Part shown: positions 53,319-61,602 of the stretch, in pieces
Numbering within the stretch: position 1 is the stretch's first letter
Layout of the letters: every line of letters begins with the position of its first letter
DNA from: Oceanicella actignis
GTDB taxonomy: Bacteria; Pseudomonadota; Alphaproteobacteria; Rhodobacterales; Rhodobacteraceae
Direction: 5' to 3'
Assembly: GCF_008124525.1 (NCBI RefSeq)
Contig: NZ_VNHJ01000003.1
Location: forward strand, 1 to 64,000
DNA: 64,000 nucleotides
Translations under genes and position numbers: made by a program
The notes under the pieces: model-generated
The model's database searches: none
Seen by the model: only the letters and a program-made list of their open reading frames with translations
What the model was told of the DNA's origin: nothing

Positions 53319-54482
53319 ATGAATGGAGCGGACGCCGCCTGGGTCGCCGTCGCCTCGGCGCTTGTGCTTTTCATGACGCTGCCGGGGCTGGCGCTGTTCT
53401 ATGGCGGGCTCGTGCGGGCGCGCAACTTCCTGTCCGTGCTGGCGCAGTGCCTGGCCATCGCATGCCTCATGTCGCTGCTCTGGCTGGCGGCGGGCTATTC
53501 CATCGCCTTCGGCGACGAAGGCGGGGCGCTGTGGGGCGGGCTGGGCAAGGCCTTCATGCTGGGCGTCGGGCCCGATGCGCTGCGCGGCACGATCCCCGAG
53601 ATCCTGTTCTTCCTGTTCCAGATGACCTTCGCCATCATCACCCCGGCTCTGATCGTCGGCGCCTGGGTCGAGCGGGCGCGCTTCGGCTTCGTGCTGCTGT
53701 TCTCGAGCGCATGGATGCTCCTGTGCTACGCCCCGGTGGCGCACTGGATCTGGGGCGGCGGCTGGCTGGCGCGGATGGGAACGGTCGATTTCGCCGGCGG
53801 CATCGTGGTGCATGAGACGGCGGGCCTTGCGGCGCTGGTCCTGGCGGCGATGCTGGGTCCGCGGCGCGACGGCGCGCGCCCGCCCCATGCGCCGGCGATG
53901 ACCATGATCGGCGGCGCGATGCTGTGGGTGGGCTGGTTCGGCTTCAACGGCGGCTCGCAGCTGGCGGCCGACGGCGGCGCGGCCATGGCGATGACGGTCA
54001 CGCATCTGTCGGCCTCGGCCGGGGCGCTGAGCTGGGCGGCGTATGAGCGGGTGCGCTACGGCAAGGCCTCGCTCATCGGGCTTGCCACGGGCGCCATTGC
54101 GGGGCTGGCCACGATCACGCCGGCGGCGGGCGAGGCCGGGCCGCTCGAGGCCGTGCTGCTGGGCGCCGTCGCGGGCGTTCTGTGCCAGCTTTGCGTGGTG
54201 TGGGTGCGCACGGGGCTGCGCATCGACGACTCGCTCGACGTCTTCGCCGTGCACGGGGTGGGCGGCGTCTTCGGCACGATCATGCTGGCGGCGCTCGGCC
54301 ATGCCGACCCGGCGGCGCAGCTGACGGCGCTGGCCGCGGTGGGCGCCTTCGTGGTCGCGGTCACCTGGGCGCTGGCGCGGCTGTGCGCGCTGATCGTTCC
54401 CATGCGCGTGAGCGCCGAGGACGAGACCGAGGGCCTCGACTACGCCTCGCATGGCGAGCGCGCCTACGACATCGTCTCCTGA
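53319..54482 (+). CDS. amt: ammonium transporter
   Basis: 387 residues, eleven membrane segments. The Amt/Rh pore is shown by FQMTFAIITPALIVGAWVER, AHWIWGGGWLARMGTVDFAG, the first pore His (THLSASAGALSW) and second (AVHGVGGVFGTIM), and WVGWFGFNGGSQLAAD. It takes up ammonium across the inner membrane. The start is the ATG at 53319 after AAAGGAGGG; upstream in-frame codons lie in the control region. No glnK gene is adjacent, unlike the usual glnK-amtB pair. Control by NtrC and sigma-54 is suggested by the upstream sites. Confidence 0.94.
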   Translation: MNGADAAWVAVASALVLFMTLPGLALFYGGLVRARNFLSVLAQCLAIACLMSLLWLAAGYSIAFGDEGGALWGGLGKAFMLGVGPDALRGTIPEILFFLFQMTFAIITPALIVGAWVERARFGFVLLFSSAWMLLCYAPVAHWIWGGGWLARMGTVDFAGGIVVHETAGLAALVLAAMLGPRRDGARPPHAPAMTMIGGAMLWVGWFGFNGGSQLAADGGAAMAMTVTHLSASAGALSWAAYERVRYGKASLIGLATGAIAGLATITPAAGEAGPLEAVLLGAVAGVLCQLCVVWVRTGLRIDDSLDVFAVHGVGGVFGTIMLAALGHADPAAQLTALAAVGAFVVAVTWALARLCALIVPMRVSAEDETEGLDYASHGERAYDIVS

Positions 54483-54499
54483 GCGCGGGGACCGGGCGG

Positions 54500-55375
54500 T
54501 CAGTCGAGAAGCCCCATCTCGTGAAAGCTGGCCACCCGGTCCTTGCCCACGATGACGTGGTCGTGCACGCGCAGCCCCATGGACTCGCAGGCCAGCACGA
54601 TGCGGTGGGTCATGTCGATGTCCGACTGGCTGGGCGTGGGGTCGCCCGAGGGGTGGTTGTGCACCAGGATCAGCGCCGACGCCTCGAGCGCAAGCGCGCG
54701 CTTGACCACCTCGCGCGGGTAGACGGGAACATGATCGACCGTGCCGCGCTGCTGGGCCTCGTCGGCGATGAGCACGTTCTTGCGATCCAGATAGAGCACG
54801 CGGAACTGCTCGGTGCGCTCATGCGCCAGGCGCTGGCGCAGATAGGCCACCAGCGCGTCCCATGACGAGATCGCCTCGCGCCCCAGCACCCGCGCCTGGG
54901 CCAGGCGGTGGGCGGCGGCCTCGACGATCTTGAGCTCGCGAATCACGGCCTTGCCGGCGCCGCGCACCTCGGCCAGGCGTTCGGGCGGGGCCGAGATGGC
55001 GTGGTTGAAGTCGCCGAAGGCGCGGATCAGCCGCTTGGCCAGGGGCTTGACGTCCTGGCGCGGGATGGCGCGGAACAGGATCAGCTCGAGCAGCTCGTAA
55101 TCGTCCAGCGCATCGGCGCCGCGGCGCATGAAGCGCTCGCGCAGGCGCTCGCGATGGTCGGCATACCAGGGCTCGTCCGGGGCCTTGGCCGCGGCCGGAT
55201 CGGGGATCGCGGCCGGCGCCGGCGCGGCGCTCGGCGCCCGCGGACCGTCCGCCCCCGCCGTCCGGGCGCGCCGCGCCTCGCCCGGCTGCGCCGCCCCGGC
55301 GGCGTCGAACAGGCCTGGCTGCGGCGCCTCGGCGAAGGCGTCAGCGGTCGGGAAGCGGCGGTGCTGCGTCGGCAT
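54500..55375 (-). CDS. radC: RadC/JAB-domain protein
   Basis: 291 residues. The first 75 residues are a low-complexity Ala/Pro extension. Then come a UPF0758 helix-hairpin-helix-like region (DDYELLELILFRAIPRQDVK; VRGAGKAV) and a JAMM metalloprotease-like domain with LILVHNHPSGDPTPSQSDID. RadC is often named DNA repair protein, but its role is not settled. It is the last gene of sfsA-map-radC on the minus strand and convergent with amt. Confidence 0.9.
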   Translation of the reverse strand: MPTQHRRFPTADAFAEAPQPGLFDAAGAAQPGEARRARTAGADGPRAPSAAPAPAAIPDPAAAKAPDEPWYADHRERLRERFMRRGADALDDYELLELILFRAIPRQDVKPLAKRLIRAFGDFNHAISAPPERLAEVRGAGKAVIRELKIVEAAAHRLAQARVLGREAISSWDALVAYLRQRLAHERTEQFRVLYLDRKNVLIADEAQQRGTVDHVPVYPREVVKRALALEASALILVHNHPSGDPTPSQSDIDMTHRIVLACESMGLRVHDHVIVGKDRVASFHEMGLLD

Positions 55376-55450
55376 GGGCGGCGTGCTCCTTGCGGGTCGC
55401 GCCGATCTTGGCCGCCGGATGGTTGCCGAAGCGTTAAGCCCGTCGCGGCC

Positions 55451-56269
55451 TCAGGCCTGCCGCGCCCAGGTCGGGTGGAAGCGGCCGGCGGGCGAGAGGG
55501 TGAAGATCTCGCACCCATCCTCGGTCACGCCGATCGAGTGCTCGAACTGCGCCGAAAGCGACTTGTCGCGCGTGACGGCGGTCCACCCGTCGGCCAGGAT
55601 CTTGGTGTCGGGGCGGCCCAGATTGACCATCGGCTCGATGGTGAAGAACATGCCCGGCTCAAGCCGCGGACCCGCGCCGGGGCGGCCGAAATGCAGAACG
55701 TTGGGCGGCTCGTGAAAGGCGCGGCCCAGACCGTGGCCGCAGAAGTCGCGCACCACCGAGCAGCGCTGGGCCTCGACATAGGTCTGGATGGCGTGGCCGA
55801 TGTCGCCGAAGGTCGCGCCCGGCCGCACGGCGGCGATGCCGCGCATGAGGGCCTCGTGGGTGACGTCGATCAGGCGCTCGGCCTTGCGGCTGGGCGCGCC
55901 GGCCACATACATGCGCGAGGTGTCGCCATACCAGCCGTCCACGACCACCGTGACGTCGATGTTCAGGATGTCGCCCTCGCGCAGCTTCTTGGGGCCGGGG
56001 ATGCCATGGCAGACCACGTGATTGACCGAGATGCACGAGGCGTGCCGGTAGCCGCGATAGCCGATGGTGGCCGAAACGGCGCCGGCCTCGGCGACCATGG
56101 CCTCGATGCGCGCGTCCAGCTCTTCGGTCGCGACGCCGGGGGCGACATGCTCGGCGATGCGGTCGAGGATCTCGGCCGCCACGCGGCCGGCGCGGCGCAT
56201 GCCCTCGAAATCCTCGGGGCGGTAGAGCTTGATCCCTTCGGGGGTGATCGCGGGGCTGGGGGTGTCCAT
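55451..56269 (-). CDS. map: type I methionine aminopeptidase
   Basis: 272 residues. It removes the initiator methionine from nascent proteins. Pita-bread fold with five metal ligands: Asp in ILNIDVTVVVDGWYGDTSR (two), His in GHGLGRAFHEPPNVLH, Glu in FFTIEPM and Glu in QFEHSIGVT; substrate His in CHGIPG. The start at 56269 has GAGGA seven bases upstream. The frame continues upstream into sfsA without family character. Confidence 0.95.
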   Translation of the reverse strand: MDTPSPAITPEGIKLYRPEDFEGMRRAGRVAAEILDRIAEHVAPGVATEELDARIEAMVAEAGAVSATIGYRGYRHASCISVNHVVCHGIPGPKKLREGDILNIDVTVVVDGWYGDTSRMYVAGAPSRKAERLIDVTHEALMRGIAAVRPGATFGDIGHAIQTYVEAQRCSVVRDFCGHGLGRAFHEPPNVLHFGRPGAGPRLEPGMFFTIEPMVNLGRPDTKILADGWTAVTRDKSLSAQFEHSIGVTEDGCEIFTLSPAGRFHPTWARQA

Positions 56270-56301
56270 GGCGGCGTCCTCGTCAAGTCGGTCGGTCGGG
56301 A

Positions 56302-57048
56302 TCATAGCGCATCGCCCGCGGCGGCGCGATCCGCCCGTTCGGGCGGGGCCTCGGCCAAAGGCAGGGCGGGGCCGAGCGCGACGCCCGCGCGCGAGAGGGC
56401 CGCGCGCCGGACCAGGACGCGCACCCCGGCCGCGCGGGCGCGGTCGAAGGCCTCGGCATAGGCCGGATCGATGTCGCGCGCAACGGCGGCGCGCGCGGCG
56501 TCGTCGCGCTGCACGAAGAACAGCAGCGCCGCCTCGTCGCCCGCGCGGGCGGCGGCGGCCAGCTCGTCCAGGTGGCGGGCGCCGCGGGCGGTGCGCGCGT
56601 CGGGAAACTCGGCCAGATCGCCCCGGCGGCGCAGGCTGACGGTCTTGACCTCGAGCCACAGCGTCGGGCGCCCGGGCGCGGTCAGCGCGAAATCCACGCG
56701 CGAGCGCGCGCCCAGCCGGGCCTCGGGGCGAACCTCGCGGCCGGCCAGCTCGGGGATGGCGCCGGCGGCCAGGGCCTCGGCGACCACGCGGTTGGCGATA
56801 GAGGTGTCGACGCCCGCAAGGCCCCCGCCGGGCGTCTCGACCAGCTTCCAGCTCCAGCGCAGCTTGCGGCGCGGATCGTCGTTCGGCTCGATCCAGCAGC
56901 GCAGGCCGGGGTCGGCCAGCCCCGTCATCGCGCCCGGATTGGCGCAGTGGACGGTGACCTCGCGCCCGTCATCGAGGCGCATGTCGGCCAGAAAGCGCTT
57001 GTAGCGGCGCAAGAGGCGCGCGGGCTGCAGGGGGCGATCGAAGTCCAT
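56302..57048 (-). CDS. sfsA: SfsA-family protein
   Basis: 248 residues. Family signatures are FLADMRLDDGREVTVHCANPGAM, KLRWSWKLVETP, RVDFALTAPGRPTLWLEVKTVSL and FPDARTARGARHLDEL, a PD-(D/E)xK-like nuclease core. Named sugar fermentation stimulation protein; the true role is probably nucleic-acid binding or cleavage. A slightly extended C-terminal tail is Ala/Glu/Arg-rich. It is followed 32 bp later by map, and divergent from the CinA N-terminal-type gene. Confidence 0.93.
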   Translation of the reverse strand: MDFDRPLQPARLLRRYKRFLADMRLDDGREVTVHCANPGAMTGLADPGLRCWIEPNDDPRRKLRWSWKLVETPGGGLAGVDTSIANRVVAEALAAGAIPELAGREVRPEARLGARSRVDFALTAPGRPTLWLEVKTVSLRRRGDLAEFPDARTARGARHLDELAAAARAGDEAALLFFVQRDDAARAAVARDIDPAYAEAFDRARAAGVRVLVRRAALSRAGVALGPALPLAEAPPERADRAAAGDAL

Positions 57049-57168
57049 GCGCGCGACCTAGCGCGGCGGGCCGGCGAAGGCAACTTGCGCGCGCGCGGCC
57101 CGCGGCCTAAGTGCAACCCGTCGGGCGCCCGTGGCGGACAGGCCCGGCCCCGCGTCAGGAGAAGCCGC

Positions 57169-57996
57169 ATGACCGCAGACCACGCCCCAGAGCATGTCCC
57201 CGACCCGGCCGCCGGGGACGGCGCCCCTTCGCCCGCGCGCGTTCCCACGGCCGCCATGATCGTCATCGGCGACGAGATCCTGTCCGGGCGCACGCGCGAC
57301 AGCAACATGCACCACCTTGCGCGCGAGCTGACGGCCATGGGCGTGGCGCTGCGCGAGGCGCGCGTGGTGCCGGACGAGCGCGCGGCGATCGTCGCGGCGG
57401 TCAACGCGCTGCGCGCGGCGCATGACCATGTGTTCACCTCGGGCGGCATCGGCCCGACCCATGACGACGTCACCGCCGACGCCGTGGCCGAGGCCTTCGG
57501 CGTGCCGATCGACGTGCGCGAGGACGCGCGCGCGATTCTCGAGGCCTATTACGGCGACTCGGGCGCGCTGAACGCCGCGCGGCTGCGCATGGCGCGCATT
57601 CCCGAGGGCGCGGTCCTGATCCCGAACCCGATCAGCCAGGCGCCGGGCTTTCAGATCGGCAACGTCTATGTCATGGCGGGCGTGCCCGACATCTTCGCCG
57701 CGATGCTCGAAGAGGTGAAGCCGCGCATCGTCGGCGGCCCGCCCGTCCTGTCCCATGCGCTGCGCGTGCCCCTGGCCGAGGGCGACATCGCCGACGCCCT
57801 GGCCGAGGCGGCGCGCGCCCATCCGCAGGTGTCGATCGGCTCGTATCCCTTCTATCGCGGCGGCCTGGGCACGACGCTTGTCGCGCGGGCGCGCGATCGC
57901 GCGGCGCTCGAGGCGGCGGTGCGCGACCTGCGCGAGATGTGCGCGCGTCTGGGCGCGGCGCGCATCGAAGAGACGCCGCCGCCCGAAGGGGCCTGA
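57169..57996 (+). CDS. molybdopterin-binding / CinA N-terminal-type protein
   Basis: 275 residues. A MoaB/MogA-like fold: AAMIVIGDEILSGRTRDSNMHHLARELTAMG, then FTSGGIGPTHDDVTADAVAEAFG, and PNPISQAPGFQIGNVYVMAGVPDIF. It corresponds to the N-terminal (COG1058) half of CinA, whose activities include ADP-ribose pyrophosphatase in some homologues. The C-terminal half is a separate gene at 52650-53141. The start at 57169 follows CAGGAGAA. The first 25 residues are unconserved. Confidence 0.88.
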   Translation: MTADHAPEHVPDPAAGDGAPSPARVPTAAMIVIGDEILSGRTRDSNMHHLARELTAMGVALREARVVPDERAAIVAAVNALRAAHDHVFTSGGIGPTHDDVTADAVAEAFGVPIDVREDARAILEAYYGDSGALNAARLRMARIPEGAVLIPNPISQAPGFQIGNVYVMAGVPDIFAAMLEEVKPRIVGGPPVLSHALRVPLAEGDIADALAEAARAHPQVSIGSYPFYRGGLGTTLVARARDRAALEAAVRDLREMCARLGAARIEETPPPEGA

Positions 57997-58031
57997 CCCG
58001 CGCGCCCGAGGGGCCTGACCCGCGCGCCCGA
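57988..58031. repeat. two perfect 22-bp tandem repeats covering the stop codon of the CinA-N gene
   Basis: GGGGCCTGACCCGCGCGCCC-GA is present twice in direct succession; the first copy contains the gene's TGA. A simple duplication, without evident function. Confidence 0.85.
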
Positions 58032-58126
58032 ACGCGTTCCCGCCCGCCTGCCCCCGCCCGCCTTCCCCCGCCCGGCCGCGCGGCGCGGCTTGCCGGTGCG
58101 GCGGGCGCGGCCTATACCCGCCTCGG

Positions 58127-58211
58127 GGCCGCTTGCTGGAACCGGTAGACAGACCCGACTTAAAATCGGGCGCCTTCGGGCGTGGGGGTTCGAGTCCCCC
58201 AGCGGCCACCA
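58127..58211 (+). tRNA. tRNA-Leu (anticodon UAA)
   Basis: The acceptor stem GGCCGCT pairs perfectly with AGCGGCC, followed by A and encoded CCA. D arm TGGAACCGGTAGACAG; anticodon stem CCCGA/TCGGG with loop CTTAAAA, anticodon TAA at 58161-58163. A long variable arm (CGCCTTCGGGCG) marks a class II tRNA; T arm GGGGGTTCGAGTCCCCC. The bases after CCA (GCCGCTTTT) can form a hairpin with AGCGGC of the acceptor strand, perhaps acting as terminator. Confidence 0.97.
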
Positions 58212-58605
58212 GCCGCTTTTCCCGCTCAGGTTGTATGGAAGCGCACGGATTCGCCCCTCAACGAATCGGGTGACGTTCCGTAAAGCCTCTTGAATGGATA
58301 ATGAACCTTTTCTTTCAATGACTTGCGCGCGCCTTCCCCGCAATTTTCGGGGGGTGGACGAGCGGCGCGAAAATGTGCAACTTTACTCCCCGTAGCGTAG
58401 CGTGAAGCGTTGCAGGAAGCGCATCGTCGATGCACAGCATGGCGAGTGGCAAGCGTTCTGCGTAGTGAACGGCTTCCTGAAGACAGGCCCGGCGTTATTG
58501 GGCAGCGTGACCAAGCTAGCGGCCGGCGGGGGTCCCCAAACCCCGCCGGTTCTTGCTTTTGGGCCTATCCGATTCGCCGTGATCGAAACGTGACGCGCCC
58601 GCCGC
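58212..58605. other. unexplained region between tRNA-Leu and the TRAP genes
   Basis: About 390 bp, visibly less GC-rich than the surroundings (for example AATGAACCTTTTCTTTCAATG near 58300). The short frames here have no recognised family or ribosome binding site. It contains small dyads (GATTCG/CGAATC at 58248-58267; CCCCG/CGGGG at 58336-58352) and ends in a strong plus-strand terminator with no known gene in front of it. A non-coding RNA of about 150-200 bases, or the remnant of an element integrated at the tRNA, are both possible. I recognise no 6S, SRP, tmRNA or RNase P signature. Confidence 0.4.
58523..58560 (+). terminator. intrinsic terminator without an obvious upstream gene
   Basis: CCGGCGGGG (58523-58531) pairs with CCCCGCCGG (58541-58549) and is followed by TTCTTGCTTTT. 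It points to a plus-strand transcript from the preceding unexplained region. Confidence 0.7.
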
Positions 58606-59919
58606 TCAGCCGCCGCGCGCGCGCAACGCCTCGGGCAGCCACAGCGCCAGCTCGGGAAAGGCGGTCAGGATCGCCACCATCGCCACCATGATCGCGAACA
58701 TCGGCGCCGCGGCGCGGGCGATGTAGCCGATGGGCTTGCCGGTCATGCCTTGCAGCACGAACAGGTTGAAGCCGATGGGCGGCGTGATCTGCGCCATCTC
58801 GACCACCACGACGATGAAGATGCCGAACCAGATCAGGTCGATTCCCGCCTGGCGGATCATGGGCTCGACCACGGCCATGGTCAGCACCACCGACGAGATC
58901 CCGTCCAGGAACATGCCGATGACGATGTAGAACAGGGTCAGCGCCACGATCAGCTCGACCGGCGTCAGCCCCAGCGAGGCGATCCACTCGGCCAGCCGCC
59001 GCGGCAGCCCGGTGAAGCCCATCGACAGGCTCAGAAACGCCGCGCCCATCAGGATCAGCGCGATCATGGCCGAGGTGCGCGCCGCCCCCATCAGGCTTTG
59101 CGCGAAGGACTCGCGGCTCAGCGACCCCTGCCCCGCCGCCAGCGCCAGCGCGCCCAGCACGCCGAAGGCCGCGGCCTCGGTGGCGGTGGCGTAGCCCAGA
59201 TACATCGACCCGATCACCAGCAGCACCAGGCCGATCACCGGCGCCAGATGGCGCGAGTTGCGCAGCTTCTCGGCCAGCGGCATGGGCGGCTCGGGCGCCG
59301 GGCGCTGGTCGGGATGCAGAAGGTCCCACGCCGCGACATAGCCCATGAACAGCGCCGCCAGCGTCAGGCCGGGTAGCACGCCGGCCATGAACAGCTGGGT
59401 GATGCTCTCGTTCACCGTCACGCCGTAGACGATCAGCGTCAGCGAGGGCGGGATCATCAGCCCCAGCGTCGCCGCTCCGGCGAGCGTGCCCAGCGTCATG
59501 CGCTCGGGATAGCCGCGGCGCAGAAGCTCGGGGATCGACATGCGCCCGACGGTGCTGAGCGTGGCCGCCGACGAGCCCGACACCGCGGCGAAGATCGTGC
59601 AGCCGACCACGTTGGTGTGCAGAAGCCCGCCCGGCAGCCGCGCCATCCAGGGGCTGAGCCCGCGGAACATGTCCTCGGACAGGCGCGTGCGGTAAAGGAT
59701 CTCGCCCATCCAGATGAACAGCGGCAGCGCCGTCAGCGTCCAGCTCGATGCGCCGGTCCACACGGTGGTGATCATCGCGTCGCCCGCCGGGCGCGTGGTG
59801 AACAGCGCCATGCCCGCCCAGGCCGCGCCCATCAGCGCCAGCCCCACCCACACCCCCGCGCCCAGCAGCCCGAAGAGGGCGAAGAGGAACACCGCCGTCA
59901 GCGCCAGATCGCCGCTCAT
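58606..59919 (-). CDS. TRAP transporter large permease (DctM type)
   Basis: 437 residues with about twelve membrane spans. DctM signatures are seen: PLFIWMGEILYRTRLSEDMFRGLSPWM, GCTIFAAVSGSSAATLSTVG, AGAATLGLMIPPSLTLIVYG, and GMFLDGISSVVLTMAVVEPM and ITPPIGFNLFVLQ near the end. It is the ion-coupled translocation subunit. It overlaps the small permease gene by 4 bp; the last gene of a P-Q-M operon. Confidence 0.93.
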   Translation of the reverse strand: MSGDLALTAVFLFALFGLLGAGVWVGLALMGAAWAGMALFTTRPAGDAMITTVWTGASSWTLTALPLFIWMGEILYRTRLSEDMFRGLSPWMARLPGGLLHTNVVGCTIFAAVSGSSAATLSTVGRMSIPELLRRGYPERMTLGTLAGAATLGLMIPPSLTLIVYGVTVNESITQLFMAGVLPGLTLAALFMGYVAAWDLLHPDQRPAPEPPMPLAEKLRNSRHLAPVIGLVLLVIGSMYLGYATATEAAAFGVLGALALAAGQGSLSRESFAQSLMGAARTSAMIALILMGAAFLSLSMGFTGLPRRLAEWIASLGLTPVELIVALTLFYIVIGMFLDGISSVVLTMAVVEPMIRQAGIDLIWFGIFIVVVVEMAQITPPIGFNLFVLQGMTGKPIGYIARAAAPMFAIMVAMVAILTAFPELALWLPEALRARGG

Positions 59920-60428
59920 GGCTCAAGCCCCTCGGGCGCGTCGGCGGCGGGGTCGCCCCCGGCCGCGATCCAGATCAGCCGGTCCCACAGCGCCAGCGCC
60001 AGCAGGATCGTTCCCGCCGACATGGCCAGCTGCGGGATCCACAGCGGCGTCGCGTCCTGCCCCTGGCTGACGTCGCCCAGCTTCGCGCTCCAGATCGTGG
60101 CCTTGACCGCGTAGCGCGCGAAGAAGGTCGCCACGATGGCGCCGATCAGCGTGCAGGCCAGCTCGCCCCAGCGCCGGCGCGGCCCCAGCGCCCCCAGCAG
60201 GATCGAGACGCGCACATGCGCCCCGCGCCGCAGCGCATAGGCCAGCGTCAGAAAGGACGAGGCCGCCATGCAATAGCCCGCATAGTCGGTCGCGCCCGGA
60301 AAGGTCTGGCCCGTCCAGCGCGCCAGCATCTGCAGCACGATCAGACACAGAATGGCCAGCAGGAACATCGCCCCCAGCGCGCCCGCGGCCAGATAGAGGC
60401 CGTCCAGCGCCTTGCGCAGCGCCTTCAT
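59916..60428 (-). CDS. TRAP transporter small permease (DctQ type)
   Basis: 170 residues, four membrane segments. Family features are IVLQMLARWTGQTFPGATDYAGYCMAASS and LRRGAHVRVSILL. It pairs with the large permease. The ATG at 60428 is chosen for GGGAG seven bases upstream; an ATG six codons earlier is weaker. A stable hairpin lies between it and the binding-protein gene. Confidence 0.9.
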   Translation of the reverse strand: MKALRKALDGLYLAAGALGAMFLLAILCLIVLQMLARWTGQTFPGATDYAGYCMAASSFLTLAYALRRGAHVRVSILLGALGPRRRWGELACTLIGAIVATFFARYAVKATIWSAKLGDVSQGQDATPLWIPQLAMSAGTILLALALWDRLIWIAAGGDPAADAPEGLEP

Positions 60429-60494
60429 CGCATCGCTCCCGATCATTGCCCGGCGGATCGTTCGGGGGCGGCGCCGCCGCGCCCCGCAAGGTGG

Positions 60495-60520
60495 CGCGCC
60501 CGCCGCCGAGGGCGGGCGCG
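60495..60520 (-). terminator. intercistronic hairpin between TRAP binding protein and permease genes
   Basis: CGCGCCCGCC, loop GCCGAG, GGCGGGCGCG: a perfect 10-bp stem just after the binding-protein stop. Such hairpins protect the 3' end or partly stop transcription so that the binding protein is made in excess. There is no U-run. Confidence 0.55.
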
Positions 60521-60527
60521 GCGGCCG

Positions 60528-61496
60528 TCACCTGGCCGCGGCGAAGGCCTCGAGGATCGCCTTGCCGTCGGCGCCGGCGTCCTCGGCCCACTCGGCGGCC
60601 ATGGTCTTGCCGATCTTCTCGAGATCCGCGGCCAGCTGCGGGCCGGGCGCCTGCACCTTCATGCCGTTCGCGGCCAGCTGCTGCAGATACCAGCCCGACA
60701 GCTCGCGCGCGCGGGTGGTGCCGGCGACGCGCGCCATCATCGCCGCCGAGCGCAGGCAGTTGCGGTTGTGCTCGGACAGCCCGTCCCAGGCGTCCTTGTT
60801 CACGAAGACCGTGTTGCGCGGCAGCCAGGCCTGGGCGTCGTAGAAGTGGCTCAGATGCTCCCACACCTTGCGGTCATAGCCCGTCGATCCCGACGAGATG
60901 AACGCCTCGGCCACGCCCGTGGCCAGCGCCTGGCTCAGCTCGGCCGCCTCGATCTGCACCGGCACCATGCCGGCCAGCTCGGCCAGCCGCGCCGTCGCGG
61001 CGTTGTAGGCGCGGAACTTCAGGCCCTTGAGGTCGGCCAGCGACTCGACGGGCTTGTTGACGTAAAGCCCCTGCGGCGGCCACGGCACCGAGTAGAGATA
61101 GACCAGGTTCTGCGCCTCGAGCGCGGCCTCGATCCTGGGCAGCGCCACGTCCCACAGCTTGTCCGACGCCTCGAAGCTGGTGGCCAGGAAGGGCACGCTG
61201 TCGACGCCGAAGAGGGGGTTCTCGTTCTGATGGGCCGAGAGCAGCCGCTCGCCGATCTGCGCCTGTCCGGTCTGCACGGCGCGCTTGATCTCGTTGCCCT
61301 TGAACAGCGAGCCGCCGCCATGGACGGTGATCTTCAGATCGCCCCCCGTGCACAGCCCCACCGCCTGGGCGAAGAGCTTGCCGTTCTGGGTGTGATAGTT
61401 GCCGTCGGCATAGGCCATGGGCATGTCCCAGGTCTCGGCCGCGGCCGCCGAGGCCAGAAGCATCGCGCCTCCGGCGGCGAGAAGAATGCGCTTCAT
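60528..61496 (-). CDS. TRAP transporter substrate-binding protein (DctP family)
   Basis: 322 residues with a signal peptide (1-20, ILLAAGGAMLLASAAAAETW). DctP-type pattern: FAQAVGLCTGGDLKITVHGGGSLFKGNEIKRAVQTGQAQIG, YNAATARLAELAGMVPVQIEAAELSQALATGVAEAFISSG, and the family Arg region in LKGLKFRAYN. It captures a carboxylate-bearing solute in the periplasm. The nearby DadA-like and racemase-like genes hint at an amino-acid or related ligand. Confidence 0.93.
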   Translation of the reverse strand: MKRILLAAGGAMLLASAAAAETWDMPMAYADGNYHTQNGKLFAQAVGLCTGGDLKITVHGGGSLFKGNEIKRAVQTGQAQIGERLLSAHQNENPLFGVDSVPFLATSFEASDKLWDVALPRIEAALEAQNLVYLYSVPWPPQGLYVNKPVESLADLKGLKFRAYNAATARLAELAGMVPVQIEAAELSQALATGVAEAFISSGSTGYDRKVWEHLSHFYDAQAWLPRNTVFVNKDAWDGLSEHNRNCLRSAAMMARVAGTTRARELSGWYLQQLAANGMKVQAPGPQLAADLEKIGKTMAAEWAEDAGADGKAILEAFAAAR

Positions 61497-61602
61497 CGTC
61501 GTCTCCCTGTCGTTGTTCCGGCCTTTTCGGCCCTTGTCGCGAACCGCGCGCCCGCTGGCGGCGCGGCGGGCGCCTCAACGCTCATGGGCGCAGGCGCGCT
61601 TG

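Noticed and set aside
58402-58593. 63-codon frame after tRNA-Leu
   Set aside because: No ribosome binding site, no recognisable family, and it runs through the terminator hairpin.
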